From Phoma sp. XZ068 (Eukaryota > Ascomycota > Dothideomycetes > Pleosporales > Didymellaceae): a DNA stretch of 64,000 nucleotides. The stretch lies in contig RBKR01000003.1 of assembly GCA_004835665.1 (NCBI GenBank), forward strand, positions 558,001-622,000, written 5' to 3'. A program made the position numbers and the translations under genes. Shown here one piece after another: positions 10,268-22,239 of the stretch. How positions within the stretch are numbered: position 1 is the first letter of the stretch; each line of letters opens with the position of its first letter. Below the pieces are notes generated by a model. The model saw only the letters and a program-made list of their open reading frames with translations. It searched no databases and was not told the DNA's origin.

Positions 10268-11858
10268 ATGCCGTCGTCTGTACACTCCAAGGATAAGCAA
10301 ACCTTGGAAAGCAATCTTGTCGAATCACAACAAACCTCTCGGCCATCTTCAGCTGATGAGGCCGAAAGGTTACCACGTCATGACGAGGAGAAAGGCGTTG
10401 TACCCATACAACATGCAGAGAAAACATTCGACGCACGATCAACCAAGACAACAGAGTCCGTGATCCCTCCTCCACCCGATGGCGGCCTTCACGCGTGGCT
10501 GAAAGTCTTCGGCGGCTTCATGATATACGTGTGTACCCCGTCCACTCCTCCCATCAAACCATACTGACAACCTCTCTGATCAATATCTGGGGCTTCACGC
10601 TCTCCTACGGCGCATTTCAAGCTTACTACAAGTCTGACCTTCTCTCTTCCGCCTCGCCCTCGGCCATATCATGGATCGGCACTGTGCAAGCCTGGTTGCT
10701 CATCTTCTTCGGCGTCTTGTCCGGCCCGTTATTCGATCTAGGCTACTTCCGCGTCATGCTCATCGTTGGCAATTTTTTGGTCGTGTTTGGCATCATGATG
10801 CTCAGTTTGAGTACGCAGTATTGGCAAGTCTTCCTGAGCCAGGGACTATGCATGGGTCTTGGGGCGGGACTGTTGTATATTCCAAGTTTAGCGCTGGTTG
10901 GCATCTGGTTTGATAAGAAGAGGGCGATTGCGCTGGGAATTGTTATGAGTGGGATTGCTGTTGGTAGGTGCAATGCTGAGAGCGGGAGGAGTGTGTTACT
11001 GACAAGAAGTAGGTGGCGTTGTTTACATCATGATGTTCGATAAGCTGGTGAAGTCGTCTGGCTTCCCGTGGGCTATGCGTGCCATCGGCTTCGTTGCGCT
11101 CGCTGCTGCGTTACTCTCCATTCCTGCCCTCCTTAGTGGATCTGGTGTCCTGGCTACGAAACGGAAGGCTCGAGCTCTGTTCGACAAAACGGCATACAAG
11201 GACAAGCTGTTCCTCATCTTTACGTGTTGCTCGTTCTCAACGTTTCTAGGCTACATTGTACCCTACTTCTACATTCCCACGTATGCCAGGGACCGGTTGG
11301 AACTAAGCCAGAGCATGGGTCTGTATACGCTGGTCATGGCCATCGCAGCAAGTTTCTTTGGCCGATTGGTGAGCGGTGCACTTGCTCAGTACCTTGGAGC
11401 TATCGTGACCTGGGCACTTTGCACGTTTGCATCGGCGATATTGTCGTTCTGCTGGATTGGAATTGACAAGCAAGCCAACTTCATCGCCTTTAGCATATTA
11501 TGGGGTAGGCCTTTCACCAGATCATCAAACTTTCGAGACACGAGAGCAGGAATGCTAACGATCGTCAGGTTTCTTCTCCGCCGCACTGGTTACCCTACCA
11601 TCCGCAGCGTTCGCCAATATCACTCCGGATCTCTCACGGTTAGGCACACGCCTTGGAATGTCGTGGAGTGTGTCGTCTATAGCGACCCTTATAGGTGCGC
11701 CAATTGCCGGAGCACTACTGAGGACGAACGCAGACGGACATATGAATTTCATCGGTATTCAGATATGGAGTGGGGTTTGTCTGATGATAGGAACGGTGTT
11801 CTTGTGCATACTGTGGTTCGTGACGATGAGGACACAGAATAAGGGGTGGAGGATATGA
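10268..11858 (+). CDS. MFS monocarboxylate-transporter-like protein (475 aa, 4 exons)
   Basis: Proposed exons are 10268-10528, 10579-10963, 11013-11504 and 11569-11858. About 75 polar N-terminal residues precede PPPPDGGLHAWLKVFGGFM, the usual opening of fungal MCT/Mch-type permeases. Roughly 12 hydrophobic segments follow, including TM1 (INIWGFTLSYGAFQ), FFGVLSGPLFDLGYFRVML and GLGAGLLYIPSLALVGIWFD. The family moves monocarboxylates, riboflavin or related solutes across the plasma membrane; the substrate here is unknown. Introns 2 and 3 are normal GT-AG (49 and 64 nt). Intron 1 (10529-10578) has a GTGTGT donor and an ACTGAC branch but ends in TG, not AG. No AG occurs before the conserved TM1, and retention would hit a stop at 10565-10567. 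So this is either a rare GT-TG intron, a mutated splice site (pseudogene) or a sequence error. Confidence 0.8.
10529..10578 (+). other. Putative non-canonical GT-TG intron in the MCT-like gene
   Basis: Fifty nt with donor GTGTGT, branch-like ACTGAC at 10562-10567 and a 3' end CTCTCTG directly before the in-frame TM1 codons. The dinucleotide AG is absent from 10529 to about 10620. Confidence 0.6.
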
Positions 11859-14800
11859 GAGAAGCAGTAATCGATCCGATTCAGATCCAGCTTACGTGTA
11901 AAATGACAGTGTATGAAAGTTGTACTGACGTAAACTTTACTTCCAAGTGTTCTCTGCTGCGGCAAATTTGGCCGAAGGGCAGTCCGATCGTAATGTGAAG
12001 CTTACATTTGCCGTATTGAGAGATGTTTGCATAGTAAAAATTTCGTAATTGAAAGATGATGCTCGATCACAATGCCAACAGCCATCTTATTTTGCTATAC
12101 TTGTCTGGGCCGTGTCGATACCTGAAAGGGGTGATTCCAAAGGTTGATCGTTTGGCTTCGCCAGGCGATCTAACTGAGCCTTCAATAACAGTCTATGCGT
12201 GCATCAGGCTTGTCGAAAGTGGAAGGTAAAGTGACTAGTGATACACAGCATCCACGATCAGCCATGCACTGCACTGAGCTATGCACAGGATATAGCTGGA
12301 GAAAGGTTTAGCTACCACACCAACGGAGCTTCCCGTATGTGCGTTCAAACCGGCTTGCGCGTGGGTCTGAATGAGGGGGGATTGTTTTACGCGACGGACC
12401 CGAGCGTGAGGTCAAAGAGCAGGATTACTTATCTCATTTGAGCGAATTAGACAGCACCGGACAGTGCGAACCTCTGTCCTTGCGGCACAGACGCTGAGCC
12501 GTCGCCGATCACTCACATGGCCCTAGAGCCGCCAGCCACAGAATGCCTAGGCGCAGTGTCAGATATAAAGTGTTCAACGCATACTGCTGAAGGCGATCGC
12601 CAACCGGGACAATGTCCAAGACTGATGATAGGACTGGTGTAGCATGTCAATAAAGCGGCTGACCAGGTAGCATACGCAGGTATATAGCTCTGGGTTGAGG
12701 ACGAAGGCTACCAATGCGGCTATTGGCTGCTTCAAGCTTCATTTGCGTTCACTGCGTAGGCTTCATGTCCCTGGCTGACTTTTAAATCTGGAGAGTGATA
12801 TGTTCAGAGCCTAGACTTTCCCGCCTATGATACGATGGCGGTCGCCCATGTCCGATGCCAAGGTCTCGTCAAGTATAGCATGTCGGAGACGTCTTGGACA
12901 CGGCTGAGTGATCGGTACGGCTGTGCGTCCTCGTGGTATGGTTGACGGCGACAATTGAGTGCATCAGAAAGACCAAACATTCCTCTTGTAAATAGAAGAT
13001 ACTGAAGCTCGTCGGCCCTGGCCTTACCTAGGTGGTACTGTGCGAGTGATGGCAGTTGGAAGCAGAGACGAAACTTAGGGTCCTTCGCGGAAATGATCAC
13101 CAAATCTCAAGGAACCATCCTCCACATGACCAGCTGTATACATCTATGTATATCCCCTTGATACATCTGCCGCGACAGCCCAAACGTTCTGAATGGTTGT
13201 CCTCTGCAGGTTGGCTGCTTCAGGAAAATGGGCGTTCTTCGCGAACAGATCATTACATTACCGTAGCTCGCGACGGCCCGCCTCGCTACCAAGTTTCGCA
13301 AAACAAGTACAGTGTGCACTATCATAGGAAAAAAACTAACAGTAGATGCAGCACGGCGGAATATCAGGTCCGTCTTCGGTGATTCGGCTGTCGATGTGAG
13401 AAGGAACGTTACCTGGAGATGTGTCGACCAACGAGGATGACGAGCCCCGGGATTTGTCCCGCAGTCGGCGTCATGTCGTATCCTGCAGCAAGACATAGCA
13501 GCGCCATTCGCGTTCTGGATTTACAACAAACGGTCCTTGTCCTGCTCCATGACGGAAGCAGAGTCTCAGCTCGGATACCGAGTGGGCCGCAATCGGGCCT
13601 TCTCAGTCACCACGCACTCAGGGATCCGCAAGTGTCAGGCTAAGCTTCGCGCCCCGTCCCGTTCCTGCGTGCCCGATGTCGGGTATGTTATGCAGTCGTT
13701 CGTCATACTTCCCATGTTGTTGCAGCATGGCGGTTCGGGATCTCACGCATGGCTATCTCGATAGATACAGGCGTGAGATATGCATACCATCTCCATTTGT
13801 ACGGGTGGCTCCCGGCGATGTGACCTGTTTCCCCAGGTTTTGTATGCGGTCTTGCCGGGAACGGGTTCGCAAAATCATTCATAGTCATGGTGCTATGACC
13901 TTAGGTGGTGAACGTCAGATGGATGATAGTTTAGAAGGGAGGGACAGGCATGCAATCTAATGACAATCTCGGATTGAAATACCGAGAATTCGAGAATTCA
14001 CTGCCGGACCTTCAAGCTGTTAGCTCTCGCTAAGTTGCTTCCGCTTGGGCCCAAGCCTACGGTCTGCCCGTGCTCACTGACAGACGATGTAACAGCACGT
14101 CGGTGCGGGTTATGCACCGACATTCCTGTCATGCGGAAAAAGTCGTCTTTGCTGTAAACGAGAAATTTATTTCCAGTTGCTCTTCGCCGAGCGCTGGCCT
14201 TTGCGTGGACTTCAAGGTTGAATAGTATTGGTTCTGTGGCTTCTTAGTGTACAACGTGTGCGCGCGACAAAGCGACCACCAGTGCCGCTTCTTAGTCGAG
14301 CGTTTGCATTATGTTGCTTTAGATGCCGTTCAAGATCGTGCTCGCATCGCCGAACATGAATACCCAGAGCTTTGGTGTGGTGCAGTAACGGCGGATTGTT
14401 CGAGGGAAGCGGAACCCCAGGGTCACTACAGTATTGACTAGGGCTCTGGGCAAGGGGTGGGATCTTAAGGCTAATGTGGTGACTTTCGATAGACTGAAGG
14501 CTTGCCGCGTATTGATGGTATTCGCTGTAGTCTCATCAATTCAAGACGGTACCCTAGTTGTATTGATAAGATCGAAACAACCCTTCTTCATAGACGTCCG
14601 AGCATCTGATCTCACGCGGGGTGTTCTCTCACAGACGAATCTAGCGCCTCATGACAGTCTCACATTGTCCCAAGTTTGTGGATAAATCCTTCCAGATCTT
14701 GACAGGGTGAGATTCTCGCATATCTTGAATTTTCTTGGGCGACCTCGTCAACATTTTCCGAAACGGGCAAGTGGCCGTAGAGCCCAGCGAGGTATCCGAA

Positions 14801-15530
14801 GAACTCCGCAGCATCAGGGACGAAACTTTAATGGGATATAATTAACGGCCGTCCACAAGTATAGGAATGTGTCTTCGATGACCCGAGGGCGCGGTAGTAT
14901 GCCAAGACTGCACCCGGTGGTCGGAAGTGGGCGCCATCTGATGGGCGCGTTACCCAAAGGAACCGGATTGCGAACAGCCATGTGCGGCAACGAACGCCAC
15001 TGGTGAGACACCGCAGGCTTGTGCTGACGCAACACAAAGGGCGGTATGTGGTCGTTGAGGTGGATTTCATCGAGTAAGAAGCAAGTACGAGATCTCAAAG
15101 GTGCTCATGGCTTAGTTTCCGGGTTGTGACACGATAAACGACGCCTAGGCAAACCAGGGGGGATGCACCTGCATACAAAAAGCAATCACGACGGCAGGTT
15201 CCTGTCCTCCCAGACCTTGTATGTAAAAGCATCAATACAATAAGGTAACGGTTAATATAGTAGTTAAGAATGCCGAAAAAAATTACGCCGTGATCCACGC
15301 ATAGCGCCAGATCTTCATCTGGAGTATGTACAGCGAGCAGCCTACTCAACGCTCTCGGAGATATGTCCAAATTTAGCCATGCTAGACATCACCGCGAAGT
15401 GGGTACAGGGGTGGGACCCAACCATCCGGATTCAACAGGGTGCCACATTACGTGCCACACGCAATGATCGTGACAGCAACGTTTTATGCGTCGATGTGAC
15501 AGGAGTACCACACTCGAGATTCGCGCGGAT
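11859..15530. other. Gene-poor spacer, 3.7 kb
   Basis: All frames are short and uninformative on both strands. No conserved domain, splice-joined coding pattern, terminal inverted repeat or RNA gene was recognised. The base composition is not obviously that of RIP-mutated repeats. It could hold lineage-specific or noncoding transcripts that cannot be seen without RNA data. Confidence 0.45.
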
Positions 15531-16560
15531 TTACTTGCCGGTGCTATTGCTGTTAGTGGTCGCCAACGCATAGATCGCAGCACTTACCTGTATGCACCAA
15601 CAGATCCATTTACGACGAGAGGGGGCCCAACCTGCCCAACAACGGTCGTGTCTTGGTCCAAGCGAACCTTCAAAGTCATCCCCCTATGTGGTTTGCGGTT
15701 CAGGTGGGTCACCGCGAGCTGTGCTTCATGAGTTGATGCAAACTTGGCGGTTGCAACACCCTTGGACACGCCAGAACGATCCCGGTGCACCTTGCAATCA
15801 ACTGGCCGTCCCACAGTGTAGAGCAGATTTTTGAGCTCGTCCGATCCAACTTTGTAGCTCAGGTTCTGGATAAAAATGCCGCGAGCCTCGGTAAGCATCG
15901 CACCGTCTCGGATGTTCACTGGCATACCACTGTTGCTCGCTGAATACACCGGAGGCTGGACCACCACTGGCGGCATTAACGGTGCCTGGGTTGCATAAAT
16001 TGGTTGAATGGTGTAGGATGTCGTTGATGGGTACGCGGCATAAGCGTAGCCTGGCTGTACTGGCATGTAATGTGTCGAAGGGGCGGCATACGATTTACCA
16101 CCTAACTGATTGACTCTTCCGATATCAATCCCGCAGAGTCCAGGAGAGTGGCCTCCATCAGGCAGATCTGGGAAATGCACAGAACAGTTGCACTTCATCA
16201 ATCGAAACCCGTCATTGCTACGACGCGTGTGCCAAACATGCACTAGCATGCCTTTAGACCTGAAATATGTTTCTAGAACGAGGTCAGTGCTGCTGCTCAG
16301 AGGCTTGTGGTGTTGTGTCACCCACTATATGCAGCATCTGCGTCTTCCTTGTCTTTGAGTCGGCACCAGCCTTGCATTTCACCCCTACGCTGACTCTGAC
16401 TTGCGTACACGTCAACCCAGCCGGGTTGCTCTCTGACCACTTTCCGAATATGGTCCTTGAACTCTTGCCAGCCTGCAAGATATGGCGCATACCGTGTCGA
16501 ACCAGCAACGACTAGCAGAAAATCACCGTCCCCTTCTTTCCAGCTCGACACGAAAGACAT
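15531..16560 (-). CDS. RRM-domain RNA-binding protein (310 aa, 3 exons)
   Basis: Exons in transcription order are 16560-16326, 16272-15588 and 15543-15531. Introns are GTGGGT...TTCTAG (53 nt) and GTAAGT...ACTAAC...AATAG (44 nt); the last exon adds only Ser-Thr-Gly-Lys and the stop. The N-terminal about 95 residues (MSFVSSWKEGDGDFLLVVAG onward, with RRGEMQGWCRLKD) resemble a degenerate RRM-like domain found with this protein type in Pezizomycotina. A Tyr/Pro/Ala-rich linker follows. A canonical RRM lies at about residues 208-285, with RNP2 IFIQNL and RNP1 KGVATAKF. It probably binds RNA in mRNA metabolism; the target is unknown. Without the second intron the protein would end three residues earlier in Tyr-Arg; the GTAAGT donor and ACTAAC branch favour the spliced end. 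Confidence 0.85.
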
Positions 16561-17543
16561 GGTTGAGCTTGCGTAGAGGAACCAACGTTGCTACTGACAG
16601 CGATTGAAAGGTGCTGGGATCGAAGAATAGGGACTTGAAAGGCTGATGAGAAGGGTGGTATGAAAGGCCAGTTACGGAATCTCCAATGTAGTGTGTAATC
16701 AAGAAAAGATGACGGAAGCGACCTGGAAATGTGACCGATCGAGTTGCACCACGGTCGTTTATATACAGTTATTCGACCGGGAAAATTGCACGAGCGCAGC
16801 CCTAGCCCTATAGTACGGAGCGCCAGCCATAGCGAAACTTGAATTGGTGTAGATGAGGCGGATTATCAGCCAGGAGGCCCATTTTGCCAACGAGTGGATG
16901 CGTTCATCGACTAATGAGCAGAGACAAGTGCGCTGAGCCGTCTTCCCCGGTGGTATTGCAGTTCTAGGCCCAGCAAAAACATTGTGAAGTCTCCCCGCGT
17001 AAAGCCGTCTGTTGATCCTGTAATCGGTGTATGGCGGAACAGGTGTGCTGTTCGGACACTAACCACAAGTCCCTTGCCTGGCGTACATGAGTGATGCACC
17101 CGTGCTTACCACGTGTGTCATAGGCGGATAAGCGAGTATTCCCTGTAGGATCTGTCGTTGCCAGATCGCGGGGACAAGATCGTGGCGGTACAGCGTATTT
17201 GCACAAGTCGCCGTCCGACCAAAAAGAAAACCTGCCAAGCCCAATTACAACTCCTGAGACTTTTGTATCTTATGCACCGGTGATTAGTGAACCACTCCTT
17301 TCTCAACATAGAAGCTCAACTGTCCGACAGATTTCGGGATCATATGCACCACTGGACTCGCATTTTGTTGGTGGCTCAGTCGGGCTGCGAGTGAACCGTG
17401 CTCCTGCAGAGCTCTACAGATATGCGACAAAGGCTACAGGCTGGTCTTAGAAGGCTTGCTTCTTGGAGCTTGCAGACAGGCCAAGTACGGCTCCAGGTGA
17501 CCATAAGGGGTCAAGCTCTAGAGTTGCACAGTAAGTGTTGCGA
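16561..17543. other. Intergenic, 1.0 kb
   Basis: Promoter side of the RRM gene and 3' side of the LisH-WD40 gene. Nothing else recognised. Confidence 0.5.
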
Positions 17544-19005
17544 CTAACAGCCCCAGAGTATCAATCGCTGGTCAAACCCACCACTGATCAACACTTCATA
17601 GCCGGTGGTCGAATCGCTGGCTTCACCATTGGGCGATTTTAGATTTCCAGACCAGAGGCACCGTAATTTGCTTCCTGGCTCGTGCCCCTCCAAGGATGCA
17701 ACAAGCTTCCCACTGTTTGCTTCGACGCCACGAACGATACCGTCATCTGAGCTGACATAAAGACCTGAACCATCAGGCCGCCAAGCCAACCGTGGAGTAG
17801 AATAAGCAGTTTGAGGTGCCATAGTTGACACATTCACCAATATGGCTGACTCTTCTCTGTCTGCAATCAGGAGCTCAGCACGTGCCTGTGAGGCTTGCGT
17901 AAGTGCGACCGGTTCGACTGCTTCTGAATCAGTGACGGTATCTTGTATTGCGAATTGCGCCGGCGGGAGTAAAAGCTTCAGTATTAATACTCTCATATGT
18001 GGCGTCGACGAGGTCGCAACGGCAACCACAGCCGGATCAGTGGGACACATTTGGACGTCTGCAGGGGTAAACGCCACCCACGCATTAGAGTGTGGAGCCA
18101 AGTTCTGCTTCCCAAGGAGTTGAAATGATGAAGCATTCAAATCGGGGACAGAATAGTAGTACAGGAATGTAGAATCTCTTCGAGCCACCAAAAGAATTGG
18201 GGAGCCGTCTTCGGGAGACCTGACGAAAAGAATGGTTTCCGGGATGCTTGAAAGTGTAAGGGTAGCCACAGGTTCTCCAATGCGTGGGGCGTCTCCATCG
18301 ACCTTGATACGATAGAGGAACACCTTTGAGTCCCACGCCGCGCTTGCTACCAGAACAGAATCACTGTTTGACCAGCTGGCGATCTTGACAACATATTTGA
18401 AGTGATCCTTCCTTTCGTCCAAGACCTTGTCGCGTGCGGTGTCGTATAACGATAATTTGCCGGACATCGAGGCTGTTATCAAATAATGCGTCCCTATAGT
18501 GATTATGTCGAGTATTGGCGAGTCTTGGAAGCTCGTGTATGAATGAACAAGCTCGAGTCTTTGTGAGGCTGGGTTCAGAAGGTGAAGCCGTCGGTCAGCT
18601 GTTGTGACGGCGATATACTGTTTGACAGTTGTAGTAGAAGGAAGCAGCAAATCAAAGACAGCTACGCTTAAGATATTGGAGCGACTAGGCAGCGAATCCA
18701 AGACTGTTGGTTTTGATGGCGCTGGCACAACCCATCCGCGAATTGCGTCCTCTAAACCAAGCTTTTCAAAATTGAGGCTAAAATCGAATGTTTTCTTCTC
18801 TTGGAGTATTGACTCTATAGTTACCGAGCTGTTAGATCCGGCACCAATATCGGGAGGCAAGCCAGCTTCTTGGACGAAACTTCTCAAGGTCTACTGGGTG
18901 TGAGCAAGTGCAGCCAACCAGCTAACAAAGTGAGCTACGTCATACCTCAGTAAAGCCGTTTGTCCTGAGAAAACGAGCGACGAGCTCGGCCGCAGAAGGC
19001 AGCAT
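17544..19005 (-). CDS. LisH and WD40-type beta-propeller protein (468 aa, 2 exons)
   Basis: Exon 1 is 19005-18946 (20 codons) and exon 2 is 18890-17544, separated by a 55-nt intron (GTATGA donor, acceptor CCAGTAG). The short first exon supplies the start of a LisH dimerisation motif (AAELVARFLRTNGFTETLRS), which ends in exon 2. From about residue 85 the protein is made of beta-strand-rich repeats ending in hydrophobic-aspartate patterns, such as KLSLYDTARDKV, DSKVFLYRI and the terminal SGGFDQRLILWG; this is a diverged WD40 propeller of about seven blades. Such proteins are usually scaffolds, for example in ubiquitin-ligase or nuclear complexes; no specific partner can be read. Its start lies 192 bp from the start of the divergent SET-MYND gene. 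Confidence 0.85.
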
Positions 19006-19197
19006 GACAGGCGAGTGAGAATGGCTTGCGAGAAATAAGCGCGCTGACCTTCGTTGTTTGCTCAGGTCGTGTCACTGCAATGGATTGGTGGTGGGTCGCA
19101 CAGGTGCGAAGCGAGCTAGTGCCGCTAGTTTCTGCCGCCGTCTCCAAAAAGTTTGTCTCACGTGCCTGATACACACAACAATATCAGATCAAGCAAG
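19006..19197. promoter_or_regulatory. 192-bp bidirectional promoter, LisH-WD40 / SET-MYND
   Basis: The two start codons (19005 minus, 19198 plus) are only 192 bp apart and diverge, so both promoters and both 5' leaders must fit here. No clear TATA box was seen. Co-regulation is inference. Confidence 0.6.
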
Positions 19198-20979
19198 ATG
19201 GAGGTAAGGATACGGCCAGTGGAATTATGGAACCACACTTATATGTGTAGATGCGCACAGAACTCACCAACGAGCTCATTGCATTACAGCAACAAACGCC
19301 TGAGCAGCCATACAGCATAGTACACCGGTTGAATTTAGCAAAGGCATATAGAAGCCTTGGATATCCTGATCTTGCTGTTGGCGATGCATACAAGGCCCTG
19401 TTGCTTGTTGATGAAGTATCTGAGGAAGGAGAATACCACGATGAAGCTCGAGAAGCTGCGGAAGCCGACTATTTGTCCGAAGGAGTCACACGCCTTGTAA
19501 TCGATTCTGCTGATGATGGTCGAACTGAAGAGGAGGACAAAATTGTCGTTTGGGCACAGAAACATCTTTCGAAAACTGCGTATGTAAGAGAGGGCTTAGG
19601 TTGGTATGATCCTACGGTCATTTACTAACATAGCAAGGCACAACATTCTCATAGAAGGTCTTTTGGCTTGCGGCTGCTTCCGCAGTGCATTCGACTATAT
19701 TGCGCGTGCAACGAGAGCTTTCCCGGATGATAACATCTTCAAGACTTATGACGAAACCTTGACAGCGAAACTCCAATCCTACTATGAGAGAGAAGGAGAG
19801 AACGTTGATGATGTTGAGGTAGAAGATTATCCCGACAAAGGACTTGTTCGCCGCGAGAACTACCCCTGGAATGAGTACGAGCCAAACCGCTTCTCGGACG
19901 AATGTCTAGAATTCCTGAACGATGAGATGGCGAGCATAGCCCCCAAACTGGAAGTCAAGATTTCCGAGCTTCCCTTACTTTCGCCAGACTCAACAGCCCA
20001 GGGATCAGATCACGGAGATCAATTCGTAAAACAACTAGGCGTGTTCGCGAAAGAGGACATTGCGCCTGGAGAGGAGGTCCTTAAAGAGAGGTCCCTCTTG
20101 ACCGCGGTGTCCAGACTCCACGACACATATTGCGATGCTTGCAGTACAACCCTACCAGACTCGCCCAACTCCGAGAGCAACATCCTCGCTTGCGAAGAGT
20201 GCGACGAGGTCTTCTTCTGCAGTGAAGAATGCCATGACCTAGCTCAAGATACTTACCACCCTTCGATATGCGGGGTGAGCGTAGAGCAGGGCAAAGTTCC
20301 TGCCCGTGAAGCTGCAGACTCTTTGTACTCGATCCTTCTTGTTCGAGCTTTAGCACTAGCAGAAACACAGGATCATCACCCCCTGGAGCTGAAAGAACTA
20401 CGCTACATCTGGGGCGACTATCATGGCAAAGATCTAGACACTGTATGGCAAGTTGAACCTGAGGGCCGGATCAGTGATCCCTTCGCCGGGGTTCCTCAGA
20501 CCTTACCGTTCTCATTCAACAACAATGTCATCAAGCCCCTGCATATACTGGAAAAGATGGGCGTCAACATCTTCACTCAAAGCTATCGATACGACACGTG
20601 GGTCTTCAACATCATTTACGCGAAATTGAGGGGCACTGCTTCTGCTCAACAAGGACTAGACGGACGACCGGAGATCGGGGCTGTTCACCCGATGTGGTGT
20701 TTAGCCAATCATAGCTGCGATCCCAACGTCGCCTGGGAATGGAAAGGAACTATGAAGTTTTGGACACGCGAGAAGCTCGTTGAGTGGGAGGGCAGGGATC
20801 CTAACAAGGGCCCTGGGTTGAAGGGAGGGGAAGAAGTCTTCGGGCATTACTGCGATGTCAGTTTACCCGTCAAAGAGCGAAGGGAATGGGCAGCTGGCGC
20901 GCTGGGTGGGGACTGTATGTGCCCAAGATGTGTTTGGGAAGAGGCAGAGCAACGACGCCTCGATATCGCGGCACAATAA
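19198..20979 (+). CDS. SET-MYND (SMYD-like) protein lysine methyltransferase (558 aa, 3 exons)
   Basis: Exons are 19198-19203 (Met-Glu only), 19251-19579 and 19638-20979. Intron 1 is GTAAGG...GTGTAG; intron 2 is GTATGT...TACTAAC...CAAG. Translation could instead begin at the ATG at 19251, losing two residues. The N-terminus has a TPR-like helical pair (LNLAKAYRSLGYPDLAVGDA). SET begins near residue 246 (GVFAKEDIAPGEEVL) and is split by a MYND zinc finger at about 276-318 (paired CxxC, FFCSEEC, then HPSIC). The catalytic SET half contains NHSCDPNV and GEEVFGHYCDVSLP, and the post-SET cysteines are DCMCPRC. This is the SMYD order. The family transfers methyl from S-adenosylmethionine to protein lysines; the substrate is unknown. 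Confidence 0.88.
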
Positions 20980-22239
20980 GGCACAACTAACTTGTGTCAG
21001 CTCGCGATGTCTGGGGCTTGTTTGATAAGAGCAGTCATATAGCGAGAGCAAGCGCCAAGTCGGATCGATTGTCCCTTTCCGACAGCCAAAAGAACATACA
21101 CTAATCGACACTAAAGGGATTTCAGATCTTGTATAACGCTAGCATACCGGGGAAGCGTTACGCGCATGCCGGGGACACCCACCCGCAGCCCTGGTTCCCA
21201 ACTGTCTTACAAAACCTCGGTAGCTGTCCGCCAAAATAGTCCTCGCGCAGAAGATCTGCACTCGCAGTCCCTTTCGTCAAGCCAACGACATGCTTTTCCA
21301 GAATCAGGCCACTGTATGCATGAACGTGTCACCGACTGTTCGGTTTCCATAGATCTTGGGAGGGGACCTGCATAACACTGCGTTTCTGCTACCGTTCGAC
21401 GGGCGTTTACCTCTTTGGCACATGTGAGCGCCCTGTGACGGGACGTGCCGTGTATGTTGACGCGTTTGACGCGGCCGCGGAGTCCTTCGTCGCTGTGTGG
21501 GACATGCAAGTGTGAGTGCTGGGCGTCATCGGTGTGCAGTACGCACATTCTTCCATGCAATCACAACCACCGGCCCCTCATACATATGCGACCACGGACA
21601 CTCTCAAGTGCTGCTAACTTCCTCCGTAAATCCCTCCGTTTATTTTGCGAGGCTCCACTGTCGGGCGGCTCTGCTGTGCAGAGGCTGTGACAACATCTCG
21701 GAGCTATCAGCCACCTATCAGTTTCCGGAAGAGATGTCCCAGCCTTGCGCACCTTCTTCTCTCCTGCAGGCGCCGTGGGGTGTGTTTCACGGAGCGAGAT
21801 CATGTAGGCACTCGGCTGTGCGTCGTCCTCGATGCTTTGTTTGTTTTGTTCGGCAAGCGCTTCCGGGCGCCACATGTTTGCTTTTTCTGATCCTACACCT
21901 ACTCTCTGACCGGTCGGCGATGCGTGTCGAACCGCATCACATGTAATTCACATTCACACATGCAGGATTGTACGTCAACGGTCACGACTTTTGATTGAGG
22001 CCAAGCCGCACCGGAGTTGGCGAGCCGGTGCCAATCAGACTGCATCATACTCTACTCGACAATATTGTCGCATCACGCTGATATTAATTAAATTTTACAT
22101 ACCCTTGGCTGATATCGGAGTATTGAACACCGATCACGAAGCAGTGAATACATCTCCGATAACCTCTTCACTCCCTACACATCTCACTTTGCTCACCGCC
22201 CCGATCCTCTCCTGGAATCTCGCTCCACTCATCCCACTC
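20980..22239. other. Intergenic, 1.3 kb, between convergent gene ends
   Basis: Frames up to 149 aa (21497-21946, plus) have no domain features and overlap in all phases. Treated as noncoding. Confidence 0.45.

Noticed and set aside
13056..13496. Overlapping 108-aa plus and 129-aa minus frames
   Set aside because: Neither shows family features; mutual shadows in a spacer.
21497..21946. 149-aa plus-strand frame between SET-MYND and the hypothetical protein
   Set aside because: Overlapped by open frames in other phases; Cys/His/Ser-rich random translation.
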